Assembly (NCBI GenBank): GCA_001790815.1
Contig: MGDU01000021.1
Coordinates: 1-44,861 of the forward strand
DNA length: 44,861 nt
From: Candidatus Uhrbacteria bacterium RIFCSPHIGHO2_02_FULL_46_47
Lineage (GTDB): Bacteria > Patescibacteriota > Patescibacteriia > GWA2-47-26
Direction: 5' to 3'
The notes under the pieces are model-generated. The model was given only the letters and a program-made list of their open reading frames with translations. It did not search any database and was not told where the DNA came from. Positions 1 to 9,796 of this stretch are shown one piece after another. Within the stretch, counting starts at the first letter, position 1. The number at the start of each line of letters is the position of its first letter. Both the position numbers and the translations under genes were made by a program.

Positions 1-1928
1 TTATCTAATCCGTAATGGCGCATGAGCATATCGGGCGTTCCGGACTGACCAACCCATTCCTTCTCTGGAAGATGACTAATTTCCAAATCGGTAGTTCTTT
101 CATCCTGGATATATTCGCAAATCGCTGAATAAATTCCGCCGTAAGGGGAATGTTTTTCTACAACCAATAATTTCCTGGCGGTGTGAAATACCGCGCGTAG
201 AGTTTCTTTGTCTAAGGGTTTAATGGTAGACAAATTAATCACCCCGACATCTAGAGCATGTGTTTTGTAGAGGTCTTTGGCGGCTTCAATCGCAAACCAG
301 GTATACGGAGAACCAGCCACAATAATGTTGGCGTCCTTACTAAGATTTGCTAACCAGCCCGTCTCGGTGCGATCCTGCCACTTTTCCGTCCGCGGATCCC
401 AGGTTTTATTTATCCCGATTTTACATCGTACATTTTCCTCAAAAACAAGCGGCATTTCCTCTCTGGCTACAAAAAGGAATTTATAACCCGGGGTTAACAG
501 GGCCTCACGGGTCAGCGCTTTTGCTTCATTATAATCCGCGGGCGCCAGAACAATGGAGTTGTAGAAACTCCGCGCAATAGCGTAATGATTGTAAGGAGTG
601 GCGGACATACCATCCTGCAATAATCCGTCCTGCGTCCCAACAATAAGCATATTCTTGCCAAACGGGGCGATATTTTGAAAAATCTGATCAACTGTCCTTA
701 ATAGGACAAAATTGGTAAAAGTCATAATAATCGGCGTCTTGCCGGAAAACGCCAGACCCGCGACCGCATCCATGGCATGCGGTTCCTGCACTCCAAAGTT
801 GTAAACCCGCTCCGGAAAGGCCTCTCTTATTTTGGACGCCCTGGTGGAGATAGCCAACTCCGGAGCGATAACCACCAATCGATCATCCCCTTCTCTCATC
901 AGCTCCAGGATCGCTTCTGCCGGCGCGGCGCGCGGCGCCTTTTCCCGTGGGAAAAGCTTCAAGGATTCTTCCCGCGCGCGTTTTTCCCGTTCCCTGAAGA
1001 TCTCGTCTTTTTCCTCGTCGCCAATTCCGAGTTCCCGACAGGCCTCCATAAACTGCTCCTTATCGGGAGGGGCGCCATGAAAATGATTATTATTCTCCAT
1101 TAAAGAAATGCCTTTCCCCTTTATGGTCCGGGCAACAATGATCGTTGGTCGTTTTTGTGAGATCATCTTCAGATGTACTCCAGACGGAATTAAACGGCGA
1201 TCTAGTGATGGCTCATCCCGATGGAACTTTGCCCACCACAGGGAAAAAAGCAACGCCTCCACATCATGACCGTCATCAACAGTAATAACATTCCAACCGC
1301 AACTTGACCAGCAATCCACCAAATTACCGACATCCAAAGTTTTGCTGGTTTCGCAATCGTTGCCAAATCCATTATCGTCGCAAAGAACTGTCAGATGAGA
1401 AAGCTCATGAAAGGCAATTTGTTTCGTCGCTTCCCAAATTTGCCCCCCCTGCATTTCAGTATCTGATAAAATGCAAAAAACTGGTAACGGATTTTCCGGA
1501 TTATCCAATCTCTTGGCAATCGCAGTCCCGGAGGCCAAGGAAAGACCGTGGGTCAAAGAACCAGAGGGATAAAACCCTGGAATACCAGGGGTTTCGTTTG
1601 TCGGGGGTTTAACATGCCCCTGAAATGGACTGCCCAGCATTCGGTACTTATCCAGCTCTTCCCGCGGCTGACGACCTTGCTCAACAAGCCAGGCGTACAA
1701 ACAGGCCGCCGCGTGCCCTTTAGAAATAACTACAGGAGGCAAGCCCATCTCGGGATAATATGTCGCATGGTGTTCGAAAATTGAAACTAAAAGCTCCACC
1801 ATTGAAAGCGCGCCGCCGGCATGTCCAGAATTGGCCACAAAAACCTGCCGCAAAATATTCTTTCTCATGCTTTTAGCCAACAGTTTCAATTTTTCTAACT
1901 TATCACCGTTCATTTTAAATTGTTCCAT
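1..1928 (-). CDS. tkt: Transketolase (TPP-binding and pyrimidine domains), 3' end truncated by the window edge; exact start uncertain (1913/1928/1958 all in frame)
   Basis: Minus-strand frame is open from ~1958 to the window edge; reads ...MRKNILRQVFVANSGHAGGALSMVELL... at the N-terminus and ...GQSGTPDMLMRHYGLD at the left edge, typical of transketolase. Absent from the ORF track because no stop lies in the window. Confidence 0.82.
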   Translation of the reverse strand, partial: MEQFKMNGDKLEKLKLLAKSMRKNILRQVFVANSGHAGGALSMVELLVSIFEHHATYYPEMGLPPVVISKGHAAACLYAWLVEQGRQPREELDKYRMLGSPFQGHVKPPTNETPGIPGFYPSGSLTHGLSLASGTAIAKRLDNPENPLPVFCILSDTEMQGGQIWEATKQIAFHELSHLTVLCDDNGFGNDCETSKTLDVGNLVDCWSSCGWNVITVDDGHDVEALLFSLWWAKFHRDEPSLDRRLIPSGVHLKMISQKRPTIIVARTIKGKGISLMENNNHFHGAPPDKEQFMEACRELGIGDEEKDEIFREREKRAREESLKLFPREKAPRAAPAEAILELMREGDDRLVVIAPELAISTRASKIREAFPERVYNFGVQEPHAMDAVAGLAFSGKTPIIMTFTNFVLLRTVDQIFQNIAPFGKNMLIVGTQDGLLQDGMSATPYNHYAIARSFYNSIVLAPADYNEAKALTREALLTPGYKFLFVAREEMPLVFEENVRCKIGINKTWDPRTEKWQDRTETGWLANLSKDANIIVAGSPYTWFAIEAAKDLYKTHALDVGVINLSTIKPLDKETLRAVFHTARKLLVVEKHSPYGGIYSAICEYIQDERTTDLEISHLPEKEWVGQSGTPDMLMRHYGLD

Positions 1929-1962
1929 ATTCTGATGACCAGTTATGTTCCTATTCATTTTA

Positions 1963-2739
1963 TTAAAGCGTAAACTCGGCTAATAGCGGAAAATGATCGG
2001 AAAGCTGATTGGTTTCCTCGGTTCGCAGTATTCGCGCACTTTTTAAACTGCTACGGAGAGGATCGGTAATAAACAGATAATCAAGCCGCAGTTTTGTAAA
2101 ATGATTCTGGTCTTTACAATACGCGGTCGGAACGGAATACTCAAGGGCTTTAGCGGGCTCGTGGACGGCATCAAAAAAACCGGCATCCATTATTGTTTGA
2201 ATAACTTCCTTGCGGAGTTTTTTCCCCCCAAACTTATCCATCCCGGCTTTCCGCATATCCTCCAGGAGCTGGCCGTCATTATAGCGATCCAATGGCGAAA
2301 GAGAATTAAAGTCGCCCATAAAAATAGTCGGCTCTTCCCTCTTTACATATTTGGAAATGACGCCGACTTCTTTAAGTCGGATATCCTCACTAAGGTGTGA
2401 TAAGTGCGCCACAATCACTGCAAGCGCTATGTTATCAAAAACAATCGTTACTTTCACTTTGGCCATCCCCAGGCCTTCGCTTATATCCGCCGTCTGGTTA
2501 AAGGGATGTTTTGAAAATATCCCGACATGGAAATTATTCGCCGATTTGTAGAATGCCTGAACGGGAAAATTCGTCTGTTTTACAAACATTTTCAATTTTG
2601 CAAAATCATCCTTATCCCAATCATAAAGCTCGGAGAGCCCCAGCACCTCGGGATTCTCGCGGTTGATAAAGCTGACAATCCTCTTAAATCGTTCGGGTTC
2701 TTGGCAACCTTCAAAAATATTGAGGAACATTATTTTCAT
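1963..2739 (-). CDS. Endonuclease/exonuclease/phosphatase family protein
   Basis: 258 aa; motifs NPEVLGLSE, FMGDFNSLSP, LSDHFPLLAEF. Confidence 0.85.
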   Translation of the reverse strand: MKIMFLNIFEGCQEPERFKRIVSFINRENPEVLGLSELYDWDKDDFAKLKMFVKQTNFPVQAFYKSANNFHVGIFSKHPFNQTADISEGLGMAKVKVTIVFDNIALAVIVAHLSHLSEDIRLKEVGVISKYVKREEPTIFMGDFNSLSPLDRYNDGQLLEDMRKAGMDKFGGKKLRKEVIQTIMDAGFFDAVHEPAKALEYSVPTAYCKDQNHFTKLRLDYLFITDPLRSSLKSARILRTEETNQLSDHFPLLAEFTL

Positions 2740-2745
2740 AGTCGT

Positions 2746-3513
2746 CTAGGATTTGATATTCAACCAGTTTGCAAATTCCTTAAACGATAAACAATTTTTA
2801 TTTGGGGCTTTTACTCGCTGAATAATTTTATCTACTTCTCCGCAATCAAATTTATCTTCAAATAAACTCCGCATTGGAGGGAAAGCAAATAATTCTTCGT
2901 ATTTAAATTTTCGCTCCGGATTTTCCTTGGAAGCTTTGGCCGGATGGAGCGATCCCCAGTTTCCATAAGCGACGGGGATGAGGTTGGCTCGCAGTCCAAG
3001 TTCCTTCATGGCGTAACCCAGCATCAAAAGAAAGCGGGGCAGATGATAAAGCGGCTCTACCACAAAGACCTCTTCGGGAGAAAGCGCCTTCAACACATGC
3101 GACAATATCAAACCCTGATGTCCCGTATGCAGAGAAAGCGAATCAATCAGTACGCGCCGCTTGATGTCATCATCCTTCCAGCCCATAGATAGCAACTCTT
3201 GTTCTAATCCTTTGTAAAGATCAATTGCTCCAATGTCATCAATGACTCCCTCTCGTCCATAAACACCCCCGCTAATAAGAAGAGTAGCGTTGTCGTACCG
3301 CGAAAGCAATTTTTTTACATTTTCCAAACCTAGTAACCCGTCGGTTTCTCCCCAAATAATTACTTGACTCCACTGTCGGTCTTGCTTTGGCGGAAACGGT
3401 TTCTCCTTCATGATCCACTCTACAAGATCGACTAAATCTTTCCAGGTATCATTGATAGACTCGAGTCCGGGTTCAAGGCGTTTTTCGTTTTCTGCTATAA
3501 GCGGGGTGATCAT
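2746..3513 (-). CDS. YdcF/ElyC-like (DUF218) family protein
   Basis: 255 aa; VIIWGETDG..., LLISGGVYGREG, VLIDSLSLHTGHQG pattern resembling DUF218. Confidence 0.55.
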   Translation of the reverse strand: MITPLIAENEKRLEPGLESINDTWKDLVDLVEWIMKEKPFPPKQDRQWSQVIIWGETDGLLGLENVKKLLSRYDNATLLISGGVYGREGVIDDIGAIDLYKGLEQELLSMGWKDDDIKRRVLIDSLSLHTGHQGLILSHVLKALSPEEVFVVEPLYHLPRFLLMLGYAMKELGLRANLIPVAYGNWGSLHPAKASKENPERKFKYEELFAFPPMRSLFEDKFDCGEVDKIIQRVKAPNKNCLSFKEFANWLNIKS

Positions 3514-3564
3514 GATATTTCTTGAGTTGCTGAAAAATTAATTTAGCATGTTCTGTTATCTCTT

Positions 3565-4491
3565 TCAAATCCCCTTCTCCACATACAAATTGAGCCATTC
3601 TGAAAAATACACCAGACGGTTCTCATTTCTATGATACTCGCGTTCGGGATATTCTCGATGCCGTTTTGGTTTATGCCAATATAAATCAAGAGACGCCTGA
3701 TCAACAACAACAATGTGTTGAGCATAGGTCTCCCATGAATCCTCGAGAGTCCCTTTTAGCGTCCGTCCAATCCGCTTGAGAAATTCGGAAAAAAGATAAT
3801 GTTCTGGGATGAATATTTTATCTCTTGGCTGATCTCTGACCAATGCAACATCGAAATACAATAACATATCTTCGATAGCGCCAGACATAAACGTATCCGA
3901 GGCATGATAGAGTTTATACTTAAATGTCGCAAAGCACAGATTAACGATACGCTGTTTTTGAAGAGGGTAATGATGATTAAGCGGAAAAGTTTTTATTAAG
4001 TTCAGAAGGAACTTCCGACTATTGGGATTGTAAACTCTTTGATCCGTGCGATTCTTTATCACATAATCAACTCCGCTGTCCTTTGCGCGCTGGATGCCAG
4101 CGGCCGTGGAAATAATTTGAAAATTTACATTAGACGGCCCGGGGTAAGTCGGTTTTTTATTCAAAAGAACTTCGGCGCCTTCTTTTCGTAATCGATCAAG
4201 ATATTCCGCGTCTTCATCATCCCAGGTTGAAACAATAACCGGCGTGTTTGGAAATATTATCCGATAAAACTTTAGGGTTTCTAGGGTAAAATCCGCCTCT
4301 TTCACAATCGGTCCCTGCAAAACTACCGCGAGGTGTGCATTATCAGTAGACGCATCGCGTACTAACGCGTAATCCTTCGCATACATCGGACGACGATGCA
4401 AGGTCGTTAATTGACCTCGCATTCTCTCAATAATCCGCCATAAAAAAAATAATTTTTCCTTCACCCTAATCAATACGAAAGTCCTTTTCAT
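3565..4491 (-). CDS. WavE-like LPS/glycan synthesis protein
   Basis: 308 aa; LAVVLQGPI...ETLKFYRIIFPNTPVIVSTWDDED...YVIKNRTDQRVY, typical of the WavE family. Confidence 0.65.
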   Translation of the reverse strand: MKRTFVLIRVKEKLFFLWRIIERMRGQLTTLHRRPMYAKDYALVRDASTDNAHLAVVLQGPIVKEADFTLETLKFYRIIFPNTPVIVSTWDDEDAEYLDRLRKEGAEVLLNKKPTYPGPSNVNFQIISTAAGIQRAKDSGVDYVIKNRTDQRVYNPNSRKFLLNLIKTFPLNHHYPLQKQRIVNLCFATFKYKLYHASDTFMSGAIEDMLLYFDVALVRDQPRDKIFIPEHYLFSEFLKRIGRTLKGTLEDSWETYAQHIVVVDQASLDLYWHKPKRHREYPEREYHRNENRLVYFSEWLNLYVEKGI

Positions 4492-5864
4492 ACTGAATTA
4501 AATTTTTTAAGAAATATTTCCAGGTCTTCTGGCGTACCAAGGCTCCACATTTTATTTATCGGGAACATGCGGATCTTTTTATTCTCCTGAATAAGTTCAT
4601 TGAACACCGGGCAAATGTAAAACTCGTTATTGACACGGAGATTTTTTTGGACCATTGTCTTTGCGGCCTTGACAAAATCCAGACCTTGTTTGTAATAATA
4701 GATCCCCGCTGTTGCATCATCGCTAATCGGACATTTCTCGGCAACTTCCTCAACAAATCCATTTTTACCTCGTCGCGCAAAACTCCAGCGGGGATGAGTG
4801 GATTTAAAAGTTACGATACCGCCATCGCATTCCTCATGTGCCATGGCGTAAAAAAACGCATTGCTATCCCATTCGATGACTTGGTCTGCATTCGCAATCA
4901 CGAGTGGCCGATCATTATTGATATACTGCTCGGCTAGAAGCGCCGTACACGCCGCCCCTTCCGTAATCCCCTCCGTCTGTATAACTCTACATCCCGGCGC
5001 AATAAGATTCAACAAGTACCCCATCTGATACTTTTCAAAATGTTCCTTTCTTACAATGAACACAAAATTGCCTTCCGTATTTAAGTTTTCCACGACCCAT
5101 TGAATCATCGGCTTACCCCCAATTTCAATCAAGGGTTTAGGGAAAGTGTATCCGCGTTCCTGAAATCGTTTTGCCGCGCCGGCCATTGGTATTAGAATTG
5201 TGGCATCGCGCCCTTGCCACTTTGGCATAAACTTACGCGTTTCCGCATGATGTTCGGCCTCTGCTATTGCTTCCTTAATACGCTCATACACTACCTCTTC
5301 TACGCCCTTTACAGCGCAAAGATAGGCGCCCGCGTCTATAGCCGCCTGACGGCCATAATGCGAATCTTCTACTACCAGACATTCCTTCGGTAGCGCTCCC
5401 GCCCTGATCATGGCCGTTAAAAATACTTCCGGATGAGGCTTGGGACGGCCGACATCTTGATTGGAAAGATAAAAATCCACATATTCCAACAATCCTCGGC
5501 GTAAAAGCATCATCTTGGTGGATTCTCTAATGGCATTGGAACAGACAATAATCGCGTATCCTTCCTCGCGCAGGCGCTTAAGCACCGAGCGCATCCGCTC
5601 ATCCGCGTCCATTTTATTAATAATCTCCCAGGTCTGTTTTTGTTTTTCCTTCCAGATGGAATCATGAAGTTCGCTTGGAAGTCCTTTCTGCTCGGTAAGC
5701 ATCTGGAGTTTCTTTGAGGTGGGCAAGGCGTCGTAGGTTGAAAGGTGCTCCTCGCGAGTAATTGCATACCCAAACTTTGCCAGGGCATTATTCATGGCCT
5801 CATAGTGTAACTCCCGCGCCTCCACCAACACCCCGTCAAGATCAAAAATGATATACTTAATCAT
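4488..5864 (-). CDS. Bifunctional HAD phosphatase / sugar-nucleotide transferase fusion
   Basis: ORF 4488..5921; likely start at MIKYIIFDLDGVL (5864) preceded by AGGAAAG. N-terminal HAD motifs DLDGVL and KPHPEVF; C-terminal NTP-transferase PMAGAAKRFQERGYTFPKPLIEIGGKPMIQWV. Confidence 0.8.
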   Translation of the reverse strand: MIKYIIFDLDGVLVEARELHYEAMNNALAKFGYAITREEHLSTYDALPTSKKLQMLTEQKGLPSELHDSIWKEKQKQTWEIINKMDADERMRSVLKRLREEGYAIIVCSNAIRESTKMMLLRRGLLEYVDFYLSNQDVGRPKPHPEVFLTAMIRAGALPKECLVVEDSHYGRQAAIDAGAYLCAVKGVEEVVYERIKEAIAEAEHHAETRKFMPKWQGRDATILIPMAGAAKRFQERGYTFPKPLIEIGGKPMIQWVVENLNTEGNFVFIVRKEHFEKYQMGYLLNLIAPGCRVIQTEGITEGAACTALLAEQYINNDRPLVIANADQVIEWDSNAFFYAMAHEECDGGIVTFKSTHPRWSFARRGKNGFVEEVAEKCPISDDATAGIYYYKQGLDFVKAAKTMVQKNLRVNNEFYICPVFNELIQENKKIRMFPINKMWSLGTPEDLEIFLKKFNSV

Positions 5865-5885
5865 AGCTTTCCTGTGATTATTGGA

Positions 5886-5921
5886 ATTTCTATAATACCA
5901 AATCTCCATACGGCCAGTCAA
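5886..5921 (-). promoter_or_regulatory. Candidate sigma70-like promoter for the HAD-NTase gene
   Basis: Minus strand TTGACT - 18 nt - TATTAT upstream of the start at 5864; -35 flanked by inverted repeat ACGGCC/GGCCGT (5910-5915/5926-5931). Confidence 0.4.
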
Positions 5922-6020
5922 GTCAGGCCGTGCAGGGTGGCTGTATTTAACACTACTAGAACATATCTGACGCGGAAGCTCTTTTCTTTTTTAAAAACTT
6001 AACCTATACTGTGTATACTT

Positions 6021-6737
6021 ATGTTACTAATCCCATCCCGTATCAAAATCAAAGGAATCTTGATTGACCTAGACGACACACTCTATCCTTATCCGCTTTG
6101 CAATGAGGCCGGGATTCAGGCAACCGTAAGTTATCTTGCCAGCAAGCTTAAAAAACCGTCAGAACAGGTCCGGCAAGCATTCTTGGATGGCCGCGCGGCG
6201 ACAAAGGAACTCCTCAAAACTGCGGCCGGGGAACTTGCGGCTTCACATCATCGTCTGCTTTATCTTCAAAAAGCAATTGAAGGGATGTCGGGCAGGACCA
6301 ATCCGGAATTTACCCTTGTTGCCGAGCAAGTTTTCTGGGAGGCGTATCTTGCCCGCATGGTACTTTTTCCGGGAGCACTGGAGTTTCTTGAACGCGCCAA
6401 GGCGCAGGAAAAAATGATCGCCATCATAACGGATATGACGGCCCAAATGCAACTTAAAAAAGTGGTTCAGCTGGGCATTGCACACCTTGTAGATTTTCTG
6501 ATAACTTCCGAGGAAGCCGGGCGTGATAAACCGGATCCTGCGGCGCTTCATCTCGCGCTCAAAAAAACCCGCCTGTCTCCCCACGAGGTAGTTATGGTCG
6601 GCGAAGATGAGGCGCATGATATTGCCGCGGCGCACGCGGCGGGTATTACAGCAATTGCCATCCACAAAAATCCCACTGACGCATCAGTTCCTTTTGCTAA
6701 AAATTTTCAAGAACTTATTAAGATTCTGGATGTATGA
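6021..6737 (+). CDS. HAD family hydrolase
   Basis: 238 aa; GILIDLDDTLYPYP, IITDMTAQMQLKK, KPDPAALHLALKK...VMVGEDEAHDIAAAHAAG. Confidence 0.8.
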   Translation: MLLIPSRIKIKGILIDLDDTLYPYPLCNEAGIQATVSYLASKLKKPSEQVRQAFLDGRAATKELLKTAAGELAASHHRLLYLQKAIEGMSGRTNPEFTLVAEQVFWEAYLARMVLFPGALEFLERAKAQEKMIAIITDMTAQMQLKKVVQLGIAHLVDFLITSEEAGRDKPDPAALHLALKKTRLSPHEVVMVGEDEAHDIAAAHAAGITAIAIHKNPTDASVPFAKNFQELIKILDV

Positions 6738-7327
6738 TTATTGTCCGCCATCGCATCAACACTATCAAAGAATTAAACAAGGTGCCGGAACAATATGGCG
6801 TAGAAATTGATGTGCGCGGCTACGCCGACAAACTGATACTCAACCATGAACCTCTCCGCTTAGGAGATGAATTGGAAGAATATCTAAAGCACTTCCATCA
6901 CCGCTTTATTATGTTTAATATAAAAGAAGCTGGCGTAGAGGAAAAAACGATCGCGTTGGCAGAAAAATATAATGTGCAAGATTACCTGCTGATGGATGTT
7001 GAATTTGACTTTATTTACAAAGCCTCGCGCCAAGGATTTCGTAAAATGGCAATCCGCTATTCCGAGGAAGAATGCCTTGATACGGTACTAAAGTACAAAG
7101 AAAAAATAGATTGGGTCTGGATGAATACTTTTACAAAACTTCCCCTTGATGAAGGGACGGTTGAACAACTTCAAGGATTTCAAGTAGGGCTGGTGTGTCC
7201 AGAGCGCTGGGGCAGACCGCACGATATTCCGGTGTACATTGAGCGCATGAAGCGGCTCAACTTTCGCCCGGATCTGGTCATGACTGCCGCGCCGTATGTT
7301 GAGCTTTACGAAAAAAGCGGGCTATGA
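6734..7327 (+). CDS. Short glycerophosphodiester-phosphodiesterase-like (PLC-like TIM barrel) protein
   Basis: 197 aa; VEIDVRGYADKLILNHEPL resembles the GDPD active-site signature; ATGA overlap with the upstream HAD gene. Confidence 0.5.
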   Translation: MIIVRHRINTIKELNKVPEQYGVEIDVRGYADKLILNHEPLRLGDELEEYLKHFHHRFIMFNIKEAGVEEKTIALAEKYNVQDYLLMDVEFDFIYKASRQGFRKMAIRYSEEECLDTVLKYKEKIDWVWMNTFTKLPLDEGTVEQLQGFQVGLVCPERWGRPHDIPVYIERMKRLNFRPDLVMTAAPYVELYEKSGL

Positions 7328-7333
7328 TAATTG

Positions 7334-8101
7334 CTACCTATACTTTATCGCGTACTCACTCTTTGCAAAAACATCCAAATCTTCGGGCGTGCCTAGCGTA
7401 AGCCATACTTCTGCGGGGACGGTTTTTACGCGCTTCCCTGCTGCAAGGAGTTCATTATATGCCGGACACATATAAAACTCTTGATTCGAACCATGTCTAA
7501 GATTTTTTTTAATCATTTGTTCGGCCGCCCAGACAAAATCCCGGCCTTGCGTAAAATAATAAATCCCGACGGAAGCGTGAGTAGAGATCAGCTCCTTCTC
7601 CGCGGTACGAATTACCTGGCCGCGTTCATCCGTCTGTGAATACGAAAAAGCCGGGTTAGTAGATTCAATGGTAGGAATGAGTCCGGCGATCTCCCCTTTG
7701 AGCGCTTGCTCGCGCGCTTGTTTAAATTTCTCGCACAAAATAAAATGGTCGCAATCCATAAACAAAACATCTTCCTCCGTATCAATTAACGGTTTGGTTA
7801 AAAGCGCGGTACAAGCTGCGCCTTCAGTTACCTCGGGGGTAAAACATACTGCAATTTCCGAACCAATTATTTCCCGGAGTTTTTTACTAATCTGATTTTG
7901 ATCTTCTTGCTCTTGCAAACAGACAAAGATGCAATCTTTGGGGTCAAAATAAACCATTCTTTGAATAGTTTCAATCGCCCAGGCCACCATGGGTTTTCCC
8001 GCCACCTCAATAAGCGGCTTGGGTAGCGCAAATTCCGGACGCAGATGCGCGACTTTCTGAAACCGACTCCCCCGACCAGCTATTGGAAACACTACCTTCA
8101 T
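7334..8101 (-). CDS. Sugar nucleotidyltransferase (paralogue of the C-terminal half of 4488..5864)
   Basis: 255 aa; VVFPIAGRGSRFQKVAHLRPEFALPKPLIEVAGKPMVAWAIE; shares TEGAACTALL, GIYYFTQGRDFVWAAEQMIKKNLR and LGTPEDL blocks with the fused protein. Confidence 0.8.
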   Translation of the reverse strand: MKVVFPIAGRGSRFQKVAHLRPEFALPKPLIEVAGKPMVAWAIETIQRMVYFDPKDCIFVCLQEQEDQNQISKKLREIIGSEIAVCFTPEVTEGAACTALLTKPLIDTEEDVLFMDCDHFILCEKFKQAREQALKGEIAGLIPTIESTNPAFSYSQTDERGQVIRTAEKELISTHASVGIYYFTQGRDFVWAAEQMIKKNLRHGSNQEFYMCPAYNELLAAGKRVKTVPAEVWLTLGTPEDLDVFAKSEYAIKYR

Positions 8102-8108
8102 ACCATGT

Positions 8109-9782
8109 TTACTTAATCACGGTGACTCCCCCGTCCATATTAACTTCATAGATTCTGTCGGCATGCTGTTTCACAGAATCACGGTGCGACACCACGATTA
8201 TGGTTTTCTTGCGTTTCAAAGAAAACAATAAATCATGAATAAAAATCTCGGTGGCGGTATCCAAATTGCTGGTTGGTTCATCAAGAATTAAGAGTTCCGG
8301 ATCGCGGTAAAGCATCCGCGCCATCAGCAGGCGCTGGCGCTGGCCTGCGGAAAGATTGCCTCCGCGCGCGGAAATTTCAGCATTGATTCCACCGGAGTAT
8401 TCTTTCACGTGCTCAAGAAGTCCAACATCATTGAGTAATCGTTCAACTTTTACAAGATCAGGGTTATCCTCAAGAAATGCCACATTCTCAATCCAAGTGC
8501 CGGACACCACTACGCTCTCCGGCCTCAAAAGGGCTAAATTTTTCCTCCACTGCCGCCAATCCAACTCATCATAACCCACCTGTCCCAACCGCACCAATCC
8601 CTTGTGCGGGTTGCAGAATCCGCAGATTACGTCCAGGATGGTACTTTTACCCGTACCGCTTTTGCCGACGATACATACTAGCTCGCCGAGCTTTACCTCA
8701 AAATTCACATCCTGAAGCAAATTTTTTGAATCATTGTAGCGCAATTCCACGCCCTTAAATACCACACTGGCGTCTTTGGGTAAAAATCCCGGTCGCGGAG
8801 CAGGTATCAATTGCTCCCATCTCATGATATCCAGTTTGATGTCCGCCGGGCTTTTCACTACAATTTCGCTAAATTTACTGATCGTGGTATTGATTTTGGG
8901 AGCGGCGCGGTAAAATGCATAAAGTATCAAGAGAATAGTCGCATTGGGTATGTTAAAAATAGTTTTCCAGATAAACACGGTTGACAAACTAATTAAAAAC
9001 AACAACGGCTGATAGGATTGATGCATTACGGCATCGACCTGGGCATTGCGAGTTAGGGATTTGAAGGCCTTTAAAACCAACTGTTCCGCGCGATCTAAAA
9101 AAATCTTTTTTTTACCGAGAAGCAGTCCCCGCAGATCCGAGAAAAATTCCGAGATGTGCTGGGCAACTTCCAGATTTTTTTGCTTGGCGATCTTGGTATA
9201 GCGCACGCGCATCCTTAACGTGACCGATTGCATTAAAAGCATGATGACCGCCAGAGGTACCAACAAAAAAATCGCGTAGTAGGAAATGAATAGCACGATC
9301 ATTATGTAAAATAAGCACAATATACTATCGCTCAATAAATTTGCGACGGCGTGACGAATACTGGTTGAATACGACAGATTACGCACAATCATGGTTTCGG
9401 CCTCGCCAGGATTGAGTTTTGCGCTTTGTTTAAATTCAACCGCTAAAATATTGCCCAAAAAATCGCGAGTTAATTTTTTTGACCACTTAACCATGTCATT
9501 TAGAAAAATCGTTTCGTTTAAAATACCCATCAGCAGCTGCACTACCACCAATACCAAATAGGTCCCAATAATAACTGTCGGGCTGACGCCCTGAACTAAC
9601 TTAATTACCGGCGCGGGAAGGCCGGAAATTTCCTCCCCCAACAATATCCCTACCGCGGGTACGAGCGACGAGATCCCAACAAGTTCCAATATTCCAATTA
9701 TCACCGCCACAATCACCACCCGCGTATAAGTACGCGGATGTTCTTTAAAGTACGAATAAACGAGTAGCAACCCGGTTTTCAT
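8109..9782 (-). CDS. ABC transporter, fused permease/ATPase (MsbA/PglK-type glycan exporter)
   Basis: 557 aa; Walker A VGKSGTGKST, signature LSAGQRQRLLMAR, Walker B LLILDEPTSNLD; N-terminal TM segments. Confidence 0.9.
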   Translation of the reverse strand: MKTGLLLVYSYFKEHPRTYTRVVIVAVIIGILELVGISSLVPAVGILLGEEISGLPAPVIKLVQGVSPTVIIGTYLVLVVVQLLMGILNETIFLNDMVKWSKKLTRDFLGNILAVEFKQSAKLNPGEAETMIVRNLSYSTSIRHAVANLLSDSILCLFYIMIVLFISYYAIFLLVPLAVIMLLMQSVTLRMRVRYTKIAKQKNLEVAQHISEFFSDLRGLLLGKKKIFLDRAEQLVLKAFKSLTRNAQVDAVMHQSYQPLLFLISLSTVFIWKTIFNIPNATILLILYAFYRAAPKINTTISKFSEIVVKSPADIKLDIMRWEQLIPAPRPGFLPKDASVVFKGVELRYNDSKNLLQDVNFEVKLGELVCIVGKSGTGKSTILDVICGFCNPHKGLVRLGQVGYDELDWRQWRKNLALLRPESVVVSGTWIENVAFLEDNPDLVKVERLLNDVGLLEHVKEYSGGINAEISARGGNLSAGQRQRLLMARMLYRDPELLILDEPTSNLDTATEIFIHDLLFSLKRKKTIIVVSHRDSVKQHADRIYEVNMDGGVTVIK

Positions 9783-9796
9783 GATAAGTGCGTTTT

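Noticed and set aside
277-1784. Plus-strand ORFs of 69-108 aa in the first 1.8 kb
   Set aside because: They lie opposite the transketolase frame, which is open to the window edge and shows clear family motifs.
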